The position numbers were made by a program, and so were the translations under genes. 64,000 nt of DNA from NCBI RefSeq assembly GCF_002250055.1, contig NZ_CP018866.1, positions 1,418,501-1,482,500 of the forward strand. The letters are read 5' to 3'. Numbering within the stretch: the first letter of the stretch is position 1; each line of letters begins with the position of its first letter. Below, one piece after another: positions 33,565 to 43,290 of this stretch. This DNA comes from Sutcliffiella cohnii. GTDB taxonomy: Bacteria; Bacillota; Bacilli; Bacillales; Bacillaceae_I. Under the pieces are notes generated by a model that saw only the letters and a list, made by a program, of their open reading frames with translations, had not been told where the DNA came from and did no database searches.

Positions 33565-33600
33565 AAAAAATTGCGGGATTCCGCAATTTTTTTTTCGTTA
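33565..33600 (+). terminator. hairpin that could terminate the comQXPA transcript
   Basis: AAAAAATTGCGG (33565-33576) pairs perfectly with CCGCAATTTTTT (33581-33592) over a 4-base loop, and more T residues follow. The same DNA is a ComA box, so one element may end the regulator operon and activate the next one. Confidence 0.65.
33571..33586. promoter_or_regulatory. ComA box in front of the thiopeptide operon
   Basis: TTGCGGGATTCCGCAA matches the published ComA consensus TTGCGG-N4-CCGCAA at every defined position. A third half-site TTGCGG at 33615-33620 lies in the direct orientation about three helical turns downstream, which resembles the tripartite sites of Bacillus subtilis. A possible -10 box TATACT lies at 33648-33653 with a poor -35 (AACGGA, 33625-33630), as expected for an activator-dependent promoter. 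Confidence 0.85.
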
Positions 33601-33689
33601 TAAAGTAGAAATAATTGCGGGAGAAACGGATTAAAATTGAATAAATCTATACTATAGTTAAGCTATAGAAAAAACATTGGGGGAGTTAG

Positions 33690-34586
33690 ATGGATAAAAA
33701 GTGGACAAGCTTTCACCTGTATTACCATAGCTTTGATCAATTAGACATACTCCTTCTCGAATTAATTGAACCAGTTATGGAACAGTTAAATATAGATTGG
33801 TTTTTTATTCGGTATTGGTATGGTGGGCCACATATTCGGGTGAGGATGTTACATGTTAATGAGGAAGAAAAACGGTACATTTCAGAGAAATTCCGATCTT
33901 ATTTAGATACTCATCCATCGAATGAGAAACTAGATGTTGCACAATTTTATAAGCAGTATAGTAAATATTTCTCACTAGAAAATATTAATAGTAGAAATGT
34001 AGAATGGTACGAAAATAATAGTGTAGTAGAGTCTGAATATGTTCCTGAAATAAATCGATATGGAGGACTAAAAGGTATCGAAATAAATGAGGACTATTTT
34101 ATTTCTAACACTAAACTAACTGTTAAGGTTTTACAGTCATCCAATAATCATCGATTCTTTCTTGCGCTCGACAGTTTTTTCATTAGTTTAATGATAATGG
34201 AAAAAGAAGGAGTAATGAGCACCGATTCTTTTATCCAGTACACGAAGAAGAGTGTTACACAGAAAGAGGCTGTAAATCAAGCAACCTTCCTTTTTGACAG
34301 GCATAAAGAGCACCTTATAAAAAGGTACAAACGAATCAATCACATTTTGGGGCGTGAAGCCAACAGTCATGTACAACTTTATGTCACGAATTACTATCAT
34401 CTATTTCATAACTTAGTGAAGATGATGAAACTACATAAGTTACCGAAAGATCAATTAATCACGGTTTTAACTAGTCAAATGCATATGTACTGTAACAGGC
34501 TGGGGCTTTCTCCTTATAAAGAAATGTTACTCTATAAGCTATGTGAAAAAGTTTTCTCGCTAAATAAAAGGGAGGTTTTAGAATGA
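33690..34586 (+). CDS. thiopeptide-type LanB C-terminal-like protein (probable elimination enzyme, TclL/TbtC-like)
   Basis: This 298-residue protein has the conserved motif WFFIRYWYGGPHIRVRM (residues about 37-53) of the SpaB C-terminal/thiopeptide biosynthesis domain. In split LanB systems this domain removes glutamate from glutamylated Ser/Thr to give dehydroalanine. GGGGGAG gives a good start. It is the first gene of the operon controlled by the ComA box and overlaps the next by 4 bases. Assignment as the eliminase rather than the pyridine synthase rests on its closer fit to the canonical motif, so the two roles could be swapped. Confidence 0.85.
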   Translation: MDKKWTSFHLYYHSFDQLDILLLELIEPVMEQLNIDWFFIRYWYGGPHIRVRMLHVNEEEKRYISEKFRSYLDTHPSNEKLDVAQFYKQYSKYFSLENINSRNVEWYENNSVVESEYVPEINRYGGLKGIEINEDYFISNTKLTVKVLQSSNNHRFFLALDSFFISLMIMEKEGVMSTDSFIQYTKKSVTQKEAVNQATFLFDRHKEHLIKRYKRINHILGREANSHVQLYVTNYYHLFHNLVKMMKLHKLPKDQLITVLTSQMHMYCNRLGLSPYKEMLLYKLCEKVFSLNKREVLE

Positions 34587-35731
34587 ACTTTGATCATCCA
34601 AACGGTCAACGTATAAACTTCACTATCTTCTACAACAGCAATTCATCAAATCTATATACAGACTGTTTTCAGCCAATTAGTAAAAAGCTAGAGCAAGAAG
34701 GTTTTCCTAAATATTATTTAAAAAGAAATTGGATAGGTGGTCCAAATTATACGTTAAAAGTAATGGACGAAGAAGGAACTTTTCCGATTTCCTTGATGAA
34801 GGAAGTAGAGGAGATGTTCTTACAGTTTGTTTCTCACAACCCATCACCTCCGCTTGATGAATTATTATATAGGAAGAAAATTGAAAAGATTGCTCACTTT
34901 GAAAACCGTAAAGTAAAAGATTTGATAAGAAACAATACGGTCCTCACTGAAGTTGATAAGGAGATGATTGAGAAAGAGACGTTTGAGAATCTGCAACAGC
35001 TTAAAAGCTACGAAGACCTTTGTTGTCAAATGACACAACATGTTTTATCGATTCAGGCAAAGTGTTTAACAAGAAAAGAGATGGACAAGGAAGTTTTCTG
35101 TATGTTGATTGTATTAGCATGCCATTTCCCAAAATGGCGATCAGCTAACAACCCTAACTTGCAGCTACATGGATTTGTTTCTTATTATTCCCACTACGTA
35201 GGGTTTCTTCATAGTTTGTCAATGGAGAATAAGGATAAAGTAGAGACCAGTTTTAGAATGAAATTTGAAGCATCTGAAGAAGAATATCGAAGCTATACAA
35301 AAGAAATCATCGATAGATTAAAAGGTAAGAAAGAAGATGTGCTACAAAAATGGGTCGAGTATTTGCAATACAATTGGCCTAAAGTTCAAGCTCTTTACCA
35401 GGATGGAGCTATTACCTATAATTCTCCTTATTCAACAAAAGAATATGATATAGAACAATATAGTGAAGGTCATAAAAATTTAATGTCTAACCCTACAAAT
35501 TTGAAAGAATTAGCAGAACACGAACATTTTTCAACGTATCGATGGATTTTAAACGTTTTTTATGCGCATTTTCCTTTATTAAACACTGCTGCGCTAACCA
35601 AATTTTACAATACCTATGCCTTGTCAACACTATATCTGAAAGATAATCAGTTATTCGACCCTTTATTTCATCAGTTTTCAAAGGGGGTAGCAAAGACCGA
35701 TGAAAACGTTCTATCCACGGTTGAAAAATGA
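34583..35731 (+). CDS. divergent LanB C-terminal-like protein (probable [4+2] pyridine synthase, TclM/TbtD-like)
   Basis: This 382-residue protein has a weaker form of the same motif (YLKRNWIGGPNYTLKV, about residues 45-60). Pyridine synthases of thiopeptide pathways descend from the elimination domain and are strongly diverged, so a second, longer copy beside the first fits that role. It would join two dehydroalanines to form the central six-membered ring and expel the leader. The gene starts with ATGA overlap and overlaps the following gene by 32 bases. The role is inferred from comparison with thiocillin and thiomuracin clusters. Confidence 0.75.
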   Translation: MNFDHPNGQRINFTIFYNSNSSNLYTDCFQPISKKLEQEGFPKYYLKRNWIGGPNYTLKVMDEEGTFPISLMKEVEEMFLQFVSHNPSPPLDELLYRKKIEKIAHFENRKVKDLIRNNTVLTEVDKEMIEKETFENLQQLKSYEDLCCQMTQHVLSIQAKCLTRKEMDKEVFCMLIVLACHFPKWRSANNPNLQLHGFVSYYSHYVGFLHSLSMENKDKVETSFRMKFEASEEEYRSYTKEIIDRLKGKKEDVLQKWVEYLQYNWPKVQALYQDGAITYNSPYSTKEYDIEQYSEGHKNLMSNPTNLKELAEHEHFSTYRWILNVFYAHFPLLNTAALTKFYNTYALSTLYLKDNQLFDPLFHQFSKGVAKTDENVLSTVEK

Positions 35732-37457
35732 CGTAAATATATTAGAAACGAAAGACGGTTTAGTGTTAAAAAGAAAAAAAGAATATATCTATATAAAAGG
35801 CAATACCGCTTTAAAGGATTTTATTTATAAAGTGGCAGCGTCATTAGATGGCCAGAAAACGATAGAGGAAGTACAATCCAAATTTGATGAAAATGCAAAA
35901 AAAATAATACAAGTGATTCAACATCTAGAGAGTAAAAAATTCCTTCACAATAATTATGAAAATATAATTAACAGCCAAAGTATAGTTTACTCTCAACATA
36001 AAACGACGATTGATTACATTTCCAATTATCAAGAGGATGGACTAGCTCGCTTTCAACATTTTCGTAACAGTAAGATATTAATTATAGGCTCAGGTATGAG
36101 CTGGGAATCAATTATTGATAATCTATCTAATCTTGGTATGAAAGAACTACACGTTTTGCAGATGCATGGTAGAAGTGAGCAATTGTGCCAAGAATGGAAT
36201 CTTCCTTCCGAACGTCACAATGGGAGCGATACAGCGATCGTTAAAATAAATGAAATACCTTCTACAGAAGTAGCAGCGGATTATGATTTAATCATACATG
36301 TGCAAGATAATTTTGATCGAGAAGATTATATTTTTATTGACACGAAGATACAAACGGCTAATTTAATTCACGTATTTTCAGAAGGACGTTATGCATATCG
36401 TACTTCTATTGACGTCAGTGCTAATTTTATTTGGCGTACGATGTTAAGAAAGAGATGGATGAATTTTCATCAAAGAACAAAACAGAACAAAGCTCCTGAA
36501 AAAATGTCCATGTTATTAATAGGGAGTCAAATTGCGTTAGATGTCTTACATCATATGACAGGTGTAGAAATAATGATAAATCATTCCATAAAGAAATTCG
36601 ACTTACAATATGAGCAATCTCCTAAAGAATTATATATGATTCAATCTTCCTCCAAAGGACAGCAAAAAATGAATAAAGCGGATATGATTAATATGTATAA
36701 AAGTTTAGTAGATCCAGCAATAGGCCTATTTATAGAATTTAACGAAGTGAAGCATAATCATTTTCCATATAATATTTACGAGCTTAAGCACGGTGAAGAG
36801 TACGTATCGATAGGTGCTTCATTATCCGAGGAAGATGCACAACTTTATGCCTTTACAACAGGATTTAAACATCATGTAACAAAGGAATATAATCAAGAAG
36901 GTTTTTCTATATTGGAAACGAGTAAACAAAGGTTGTATGAAAAAACAGTCCAATATCACGTGTTAACAAAATTAAAGGACATAGTAAAGGTGAAAAAAAC
37001 TTTACCTATTAGTGACTGTAACATGAGTAGTGAAGCATATTTCATCTTACGTAGTTTACAGATGAGATTTCAAGAAGAAGTACACATAAAATATGTAAAC
37101 TTAAACCAAGATTTGTCACCGGCACTTCATAATAAACCTGACTTGTTTTACATTCACATTAAGGCAAAAATCAATGAATACTTTTTACTATCAGACTCCT
37201 TGCAATTTCCAATGCAAGAAATATTAGAACGAATATATCTACACTATATTGTAGAAGGGAAATTGTCTAATCCACTACAAGATAATCAATTTTTCACTGA
37301 ACTATCGACTCAGCAACTTTCAATATTGGAAAGTATGTATTTGGAGTTAACGAACGATAGCATAAAGGAAAACAGCTTAGTAACAACTTTCGATTTAATG
37401 GGTAACGAAATTCACATAAGCTGGATGACTCCATCTACGGCAGGTGTCCAAATATGA
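35700..37457 (+). CDS. ThiF-like thiazole-bacteriocin maturation protein with RRE-like domain
   Basis: This 585-residue protein starts with a winged-helix region (FIYKVAASLDGQKTIEEVQS, about residues 41-60, continuing to 83) resembling the leader-binding PqqD/RRE fold. A Rossmann-like segment ILIIGSGMSWESII (126-139) follows, as in the ocin-ThiF-like partner of YcaO enzymes. The GxGxxG is incomplete and no zinc Cys cluster is seen, so it is probably non-catalytic and serves to bring the precursor to the cyclodehydratase encoded next. A 4-base overlap with the YcaO gene implies tight coupling. Confidence 0.85.
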   Translation: MKTFYPRLKNDVNILETKDGLVLKRKKEYIYIKGNTALKDFIYKVAASLDGQKTIEEVQSKFDENAKKIIQVIQHLESKKFLHNNYENIINSQSIVYSQHKTTIDYISNYQEDGLARFQHFRNSKILIIGSGMSWESIIDNLSNLGMKELHVLQMHGRSEQLCQEWNLPSERHNGSDTAIVKINEIPSTEVAADYDLIIHVQDNFDREDYIFIDTKIQTANLIHVFSEGRYAYRTSIDVSANFIWRTMLRKRWMNFHQRTKQNKAPEKMSMLLIGSQIALDVLHHMTGVEIMINHSIKKFDLQYEQSPKELYMIQSSSKGQQKMNKADMINMYKSLVDPAIGLFIEFNEVKHNHFPYNIYELKHGEEYVSIGASLSEEDAQLYAFTTGFKHHVTKEYNQEGFSILETSKQRLYEKTVQYHVLTKLKDIVKVKKTLPISDCNMSSEAYFILRSLQMRFQEEVHIKYVNLNQDLSPALHNKPDLFYIHIKAKINEYFLLSDSLQFPMQEILERIYLHYIVEGKLSNPLQDNQFFTELSTQQLSILESMYLELTNDSIKENSLVTTFDLMGNEIHISWMTPSTAGVQI

Positions 37458-39241
37458 TGAAATTACTAGTTCAAGTTGGCATGAAAAATGAGAATGAAGG
37501 TAAAGCTTTTATTTCCCAATTAAATAGAACCGACTCTAAGTTCCAATTTATTTCAGTGAAGGAATTCAAAGATGACCATTACTTGAATATACACCTTCAT
37601 ACGAATGATGAACCGGAATTGCTCACTCCCGTAACCCATAATAGTAAAACATTAAATGTTTTCTTAAATAAAAAATTAGTGATGGTAGGGCCGTGGTTCT
37701 CACCGAATGCAACTACTATATTGGATGAAAATTACAAATTAATACGTACATCATCTAATGGAACGTATCCGATAATAACACAATTAAACGAAATGGTGAT
37801 TATCATCATAAGAGAGTTAGAACATGCTTTATTAAATTTAGAAGACAGTAACTATGTTTACTATTTGGATCGAGATATTTTTAGGAAGAAACATATATTA
37901 GCGAAACCAACCAATCAATATAGGGAAAAATTGCACGAACAGATTTCCTATAAAAAAGTAAAAGGAAGTCACAGACCGTTTAATCGCTATAACAGTTTAC
38001 TTGAAAAATTTATTATTTTTGCTTATAACAGCGACCTTCAATTAATAAAATCGAATGGGCAATATTTATGTGTTAACGTAAAAACAAAAGTTGCTGGAGC
38101 TGGAAAAGGTGTTCATTCGGAAGAAAATAAACGAAGTGCTTGTTTTGAATATTTAGAGCGGTGGGCAGGTAGTTTAGTTCCTGATGAAGTCAAAGAATCT
38201 ACTTATATAAACATAAAAGAACAAGCAATACATCCAAGGAAACTAGGAGTTTATGAACATACTACCTATAACAAGGAGTCAAAACAGTTACAGCAATATA
38301 CAGATACACTACAGCTTCAGTGGGTAAAAGCCTTTTCGTATAAAGAAAAGCGCGAGAAATATGTCCCTCTACAAGTAGTGAATTATTTAGCACCAGCTAA
38401 AAACCGTTATATCTTTGAGAATAGTAATGGCTGTGCAATGGGGAATTCTATGGAAGAAGCTACTTTATATGGCTTATTAGAGCTGATTGAAAGAGATAGC
38501 TTTCTAGCTGTGTGGTACAAGCAGTTGCAAGTTCCGGAGATTGATCGCGAAAGTATAGAATCGCTGGATATCCAACTGGTGATAAAAAAGATGGAGTTAG
38601 ACGGATATGAATTGCGATTATTTAACACAACATTAGATACAAACATACCGAGTGTTTGGGTAGTTGCATTAGGTAATACTAGATCTCAACTGGCGACTTT
38701 CTCCACCGCAGGAGCACATGTAAGTGTAGAAAAAGCAATTTATGACGCAGTAATGGAACTTTATCATAGCTATAAAGGTGTTGAAGATGCTTATAACAAA
38801 GAAAAGTTGAAAATAAGTACATTAGTAAAAGATGAGGACGTACTAGATATGGAGTCACATGCTCACTTTTACGCCAAACGTGAGCAACTTAAACGATTTG
38901 ACTTTTTATTAAATCGTTCAAGTGTAAAGAAAATGACCGTCCAAGAAATGAAGAAAAAGTATGATTTTCGTAGCGATGATATAAGAGAAGATCTCCGCTA
39001 TGTATTACACTCACTAGAACGATTAAAATATGAAGTTATTGTATACAACCAAACTCCAAAGGAATTAGAATATCTAAATTTATATGTCGTCAAATGCATT
39101 GTACCAGAATTGCTAACGTTAGATTTTGGTTATCCATTTAGTAGAGTTAGGAGGAAGAGGTTAGAGGAAGTTAGTCAATTACATATTCCAACGAAACTAA
39201 AAGAAGATGAAGTGTCTAGCTATATTCACCCTTTTCCATAG
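37454..39241 (+). CDS. YcaO-domain azoline cyclodehydratase (SagD/TclJ-like)
   Basis: This 595-residue protein has the YcaO ATP-binding pattern SEENKRSACFEYLERW (about residue 222 onward), GNSMEEATLYGLLELIERDS (about 332-351) and a C-terminal IHPFP. The Pro-rich end is the mark of azoline-forming YcaO enzymes. It should convert Cys (and perhaps Ser) of the precursors to azolines with ATP, helped by the ThiF-like partner. Length is normal once the fused N-terminal region is included. Confidence 0.92.
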   Translation: MMKLLVQVGMKNENEGKAFISQLNRTDSKFQFISVKEFKDDHYLNIHLHTNDEPELLTPVTHNSKTLNVFLNKKLVMVGPWFSPNATTILDENYKLIRTSSNGTYPIITQLNEMVIIIIRELEHALLNLEDSNYVYYLDRDIFRKKHILAKPTNQYREKLHEQISYKKVKGSHRPFNRYNSLLEKFIIFAYNSDLQLIKSNGQYLCVNVKTKVAGAGKGVHSEENKRSACFEYLERWAGSLVPDEVKESTYINIKEQAIHPRKLGVYEHTTYNKESKQLQQYTDTLQLQWVKAFSYKEKREKYVPLQVVNYLAPAKNRYIFENSNGCAMGNSMEEATLYGLLELIERDSFLAVWYKQLQVPEIDRESIESLDIQLVIKKMELDGYELRLFNTTLDTNIPSVWVVALGNTRSQLATFSTAGAHVSVEKAIYDAVMELYHSYKGVEDAYNKEKLKISTLVKDEDVLDMESHAHFYAKREQLKRFDFLLNRSSVKKMTVQEMKKKYDFRSDDIREDLRYVLHSLERLKYEVIVYNQTPKELEYLNLYVVKCIVPELLTLDFGYPFSRVRRKRLEEVSQLHIPTKLKEDEVSSYIHPFP

Positions 39242-39250
39242 GAGGAAGAT

Positions 39251-40543
39251 ATGAATAAGATGTGCGAGAACCATGAAACGTTACTTCAAGAACTTGCATA
39301 CAAATTACTTACAATCGATACTACAGTTAGAAAACCATTATCATTAGAAGAAAAAACGTTAACATACTTCTTGAATCATGCGAAGGAAGAGGATAAGTCG
39401 ATTGATGTCTTACCACTATTAAAAGGAAAAAAACTTAGCGGAGGAGAAAGCAATCAGCTTGTTAATGTAATAATAAACGTTCTATCCATTGTTCAGCTAT
39501 ACAACCGTATTGATATTTCTAGTTTATATGTTAAGCATAAATCATATCCTTCACCAAGATCTTTATATCCTACGGAAATCTTTATTGTAGACAGTCAAAA
39601 TGTGATTGGTCAAGATACAAATAAAGTATATCATCTGAATAGTAATACTGTAACGCTAGATCCCTTGGAAACATTGTTAACAGTACTTCATCAACATAAT
39701 GACCATTATTATTTGACCTTGTACTTAAACTATGATTTTTATAAATTACAACCTTTCTACAATTTTTTGAGAGAATCACTTTGCTATTTAGAACTAGGTC
39801 ACTTTTTAACTAATTTACAAATAATGAGTGACGTAATAGGAATGAAAATAGAGGTGAAGAACAGTCCCTACGGTATTCAAGTAGGCTTAATGGCCGGAGG
39901 AAATACAATCGAAAATGTGATGGAAAATAACTTACTCATATCTCAATGGAGAGAACTTTTTTATAAACGAAATAGTGGTTCTGGATTAAGTGGAATTGTT
40001 CCTCTGCAAGTGAAGTTAAGCAAAGAGGCCTTTTTACAATTGTTACAGAGTACTCAAACAATGAAAGAATGCAATTTATTTACAGAATTTTCTGTCAGAG
40101 AAGCAATGAAACATATTATGCTGCATTTTACGGTGCAACATGTAAACGGTTTGAAGAAAGGTTGTTATCAGTACGACTTATTAAATGACCGGTTAATAAG
40201 ACAAGGTATAAGTAAAGAAGAGGAAGGAGCATTATACAGTTATACTGGCACCATTAATTTTACTCATATGCCTCTCATATGTACATTTTCCATCGATTTT
40301 GAGCAGCTAGAGAAGCGTTATGGAAAGCATTATTTTCGTTATTCTCAACTGGTTGTAGGAATGATATCCCAATTTTTATTACTGAAAGCAGCTAAATTAG
40401 GATTATTCGCTAGGCCTTATAAAAGCTACTTTCAATACGAGGCGGATCAGCAACTGAATACATTAAATGGTACAAGAACATCGCAATATAAAATAATGTT
40501 CGGGCTTCAAGCAGATACTATTTTTCAATCAATTACGTTTTGA
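39251..40543 (+). CDS. SagB-type FMN azoline dehydrogenase
   Basis: This 430-residue nitroreductase-fold protein contains SYPSPRSLYPTEIFIV (about residues 98-113), typical of SagB-like dehydrogenases that oxidise azolines to thiazoles or oxazoles. It appears to contain two related halves, the second being more diverged. AGGAGG five bases before the ATG gives a firm start. Such an enzyme implies that at least the two Cys residues of the precursor core end as aromatic thiazoles. Confidence 0.85.
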   Translation: MNKMCENHETLLQELAYKLLTIDTTVRKPLSLEEKTLTYFLNHAKEEDKSIDVLPLLKGKKLSGGESNQLVNVIINVLSIVQLYNRIDISSLYVKHKSYPSPRSLYPTEIFIVDSQNVIGQDTNKVYHLNSNTVTLDPLETLLTVLHQHNDHYYLTLYLNYDFYKLQPFYNFLRESLCYLELGHFLTNLQIMSDVIGMKIEVKNSPYGIQVGLMAGGNTIENVMENNLLISQWRELFYKRNSGSGLSGIVPLQVKLSKEAFLQLLQSTQTMKECNLFTEFSVREAMKHIMLHFTVQHVNGLKKGCYQYDLLNDRLIRQGISKEEEGALYSYTGTINFTHMPLICTFSIDFEQLEKRYGKHYFRYSQLVVGMISQFLLLKAAKLGLFARPYKSYFQYEADQQLNTLNGTRTSQYKIMFGLQADTIFQSITF

Positions 40544-43089
40544 TAAAAAAGGAGGAGGTTATTATTCCGATTGTAAGTCAAGCAAAACTGAATCCTTACC
40601 TACTTGTTCGTACGAATAACCAACCTATTCAACATTTGAATAGTATTCTAGAATATAGTTCAGAAATAAGTGAACAGTTTCAAGTATGGATAGAATTAGA
40701 CGTTTGGTTAGAGTCAAATAAAGAAAAGCTTTGTGAAGATCTCTTTACGATAATCAATCAATCAACCGATCAGACAGAAACAACATTATTGCTAGAATGC
40801 AAAAGACAAGTGTTCAATAAGCGAGAAAAAATAATAAAATTAGCGGAGAAGCTTAAAGTAGATATTCACAACAAATTACCGCTACTTATGGAATGGGTCC
40901 GAATTTTCAAACAATCTCTTTTGTTGGAGCAAAAAATGAGAATAACGTTTGATGCTTCGCTAAAGGAAAGTCGGTCTGCTTTTAGAAATTTCATGAAAAA
41001 TGAGTTGTTCTTAAATGCTGTTCTTATGACAGATCAGCATCTATACGAAAATATTAGAAAATATATAGAAAATCCAGAGAAACGAAAATATGAAAAATAT
41101 GAAGAAAAATACTTAACATATTATACGAGAGCAGTGTTAAAAACAAGCCCTTTCTCCACGTTCACTTCCTTTTCGTTGCAAAAAATGGAAAGGGAAGAAA
41201 GTGACGTGAAACCTATCTTTGTTAAAGTTAATAAACAGACTAGTCACCATGAGTTAGATCGTTCAATAGTATTAAGAATCATTGATAAATATTTAGAACT
41301 TACGTTTAAAGAACAAACTTATTGTTTAAATCCTAATTACGTCGTTAAAGAAGACTGCATTTTATTTTATATTTTAGTTGACAAGAAGAATCGAAAAATT
41401 TATCAGAATACTTTGAAAAAAATTCGAGTCAAACGCTCAGTTTTTTTAGAGGAATTAATACATTTATTTGAATCGAGAACTGGACCAATCCATTATGAAG
41501 AGCTTATTACGTACTTAAAAATGTATGTAGGTGATAAAGCATCAAGCATTGCCAATAATTTCATACAAAACAAAATAGTGATTGTTCAACCATCGTTCGA
41601 TGAACAAACTAGCGATACTGTAGGAGAAATGATTCGCTATGTCGAGTCGTTAGCTAGATCGTTCGATAAAGAGGAGAAGTTATTAAATAGTTTACGGAAA
41701 TTAAAAAAGAAATTAGAGGATTTAAACGTTTGCTCTATTCAAAATAAATTAGAGTGTATGAGGGAAGTAAAAGAATCGTTAAGTTACATATATACGTTGT
41801 TACAGATGGAGTTACCAACGTACAAAACGTATATCAATGAAGATAGTTATCAACCATTGTCACAATCTATTTCAAAAGAGATTCCAGAAAGATTTATAGA
41901 GAATGTCGAACGATACACAATTTTTTTGTTAAGCGTGCAAGATACAGAATGTGTTAATCGTGTTGTGAGCAAATGGATTAACGAAGAAGGAAGAATGACT
42001 ATCCCATTCTATGATTTTTATGAAAAGTACAAAGATCAAATGAAGCAGCTAGAAAGTCATCGGTTTACTATTAATAAAACGTTATATGAAGCCTTGATGA
42101 ACAAATGTTTCAACTCCACTGAATTCATAATCGATGTAACAGATATAGTAGAAACTCAATTAAAAAGAAGCGAAAACTTAAGCAAATCATTCGATGGCTC
42201 CTATTCAATATTTGGTCAACTAACCACAAGGGGAGAATTAATTGTAAATGAAATTAGGTCGGGAAATTACCGCTATTTTTCTAGGTATTTACAATACACA
42301 CCTGTTTCAGTTAAAGACTTAACTCAACAATACGATCACTTTTTTGAGAATGCGTATGAGATAGGAGACACGTTTGGTTACAACATTAATATTCATCCGC
42401 CAATGGTAGAACAGTCGTTATTGTTACAAAGTGATCGAGTGGACAAAGAAAAAACATTATTTCTACGAGACTTATGTGTTAATTGGGATGAAGTGGACCA
42501 AAAGGTATACTTTACTGATAAGAAATCTGGCAAAGTCGTAAAGATATACAACAGCTATTTTATGTATGAAGGGTTATTACCTAGACATATTGAGTTTTTA
42601 TTTAAAATATCAAGTCAGCCTATTCCAACACATAGATTAATTCCTGTAATGATTCAAGTGTATTTGGACGAACATCCAAATGAACATATACTTTACGTGC
42701 CTCGCTTACAGTTAGGTGATGTCGTAATGCATAGAAGAAGTTGGATAGTAAGAAGAGGGTATATTCCGGTAAAACAACGGAATGAATCGGATTTTGATTA
42801 TTTTAAACGGGCGAACGTTTGGCGAAAAGAACATAACATATCTGAACACACATTCGTACGGGTAATAAATCCAAATAGAGAAATTCTTGCTAACCAAAGA
42901 AAACCGTTTTTCTTATCATTTACAAGTCCACTATTTTTAAAAACTATCGCCAAACGGTTAGCGGAACAATATACGTACGTTGTGTTTGAAGAAGTGTTGC
43001 CTTCGTTGGCAGATGGCGGTACTGAAGGGAAAGAACAAGAAGACTATGTTTCTGAAGTTGTATTCGAAATAGGCAAAAAAGAATCGTGA
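40540..43089 (+). CDS. LanB N-terminal-type tRNA-dependent glutamylation protein (TclK/TbtB-like)
   Basis: This protein of about 849 residues has the LanB dehydratase hallmarks LNPYLLVRTN near the start and YYTRAVLKTSPFSTFTSFSL (about 193-212), in which Arg, Lys and Ser/Thr bind the glutamyl-tRNA. It lacks the C-terminal elimination domain, which is encoded separately at 33690 as in thiopeptide clusters. The start is unusual. A TTG overlaps the previous stop, while the strong GGAGGAGG lies inside the frame and points to a non-standard ATT codon about 20 bases in. Translation by coupling or from an ATT start is possible. Confidence 0.9.
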   Translation: MIKKEEVIIPIVSQAKLNPYLLVRTNNQPIQHLNSILEYSSEISEQFQVWIELDVWLESNKEKLCEDLFTIINQSTDQTETTLLLECKRQVFNKREKIIKLAEKLKVDIHNKLPLLMEWVRIFKQSLLLEQKMRITFDASLKESRSAFRNFMKNELFLNAVLMTDQHLYENIRKYIENPEKRKYEKYEEKYLTYYTRAVLKTSPFSTFTSFSLQKMEREESDVKPIFVKVNKQTSHHELDRSIVLRIIDKYLELTFKEQTYCLNPNYVVKEDCILFYILVDKKNRKIYQNTLKKIRVKRSVFLEELIHLFESRTGPIHYEELITYLKMYVGDKASSIANNFIQNKIVIVQPSFDEQTSDTVGEMIRYVESLARSFDKEEKLLNSLRKLKKKLEDLNVCSIQNKLECMREVKESLSYIYTLLQMELPTYKTYINEDSYQPLSQSISKEIPERFIENVERYTIFLLSVQDTECVNRVVSKWINEEGRMTIPFYDFYEKYKDQMKQLESHRFTINKTLYEALMNKCFNSTEFIIDVTDIVETQLKRSENLSKSFDGSYSIFGQLTTRGELIVNEIRSGNYRYFSRYLQYTPVSVKDLTQQYDHFFENAYEIGDTFGYNINIHPPMVEQSLLLQSDRVDKEKTLFLRDLCVNWDEVDQKVYFTDKKSGKVVKIYNSYFMYEGLLPRHIEFLFKISSQPIPTHRLIPVMIQVYLDEHPNEHILYVPRLQLGDVVMHRRSWIVRRGYIPVKQRNESDFDYFKRANVWRKEHNISEHTFVRVINPNREILANQRKPFFLSFTSPLFLKTIAKRLAEQYTYVVFEEVLPSLADGGTEGKEQEDYVSEVVFEIGKKES

Positions 43090-43118
43090 TTCACGATTTC
43101 GGTGAAGGAGGTGAAAAA

Positions 43119-43250
43119 ATGGAGATTGAAAAGGTTATGGATTTTGAACTAGAAATCTTTGAAGTAGAAGAAGCAACTGTGATGGAAGAAATGGGAGCAT
43201 CAATCTTTATCATTGCATGCTGCTCATCCATTGAAATTAAACCGTATTAA
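43119..43250 (+). CDS. thiopeptide precursor 1 (variant core)
   Basis: This 43-residue peptide begins MEIEKVMDFELEIFEVEEAT and has leader end VMEEMGA and core SIFIIACCSSIEIKPY. The strong GAAGGAGGTG lies five bases upstream. The leader is acidic and shares LEIFEVEEATVMEEMGA with the other three. The core keeps Ser1, Cys7, Cys8, Ser9, Ser10 and Ile11 but differs elsewhere. It is the only copy with a different core and probably makes a second product. Confidence 0.88.
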   Translation: MEIEKVMDFELEIFEVEEATVMEEMGASIFIIACCSSIEIKPY

Positions 43251-43290
43251 AAAGCGTATGCTAATTAACTATTTGAAAGGAGGTGATCAT

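Noticed and set aside
33690..43089. Lantibiotic cluster (lanthipeptide) interpretation
   Set aside because: LanB-type proteins are present, but there is no LanC cyclase. YcaO, SagB-like and pyridine-synthase-like genes together with the MGA|S junction favour a thiopeptide.
33690..43089. Heterocycloanthracin or linear azole peptide cluster
   Set aside because: The ThiF-like and YcaO pair would fit, but the split LanB proteins and precursors with a short core and only two Cys do not.
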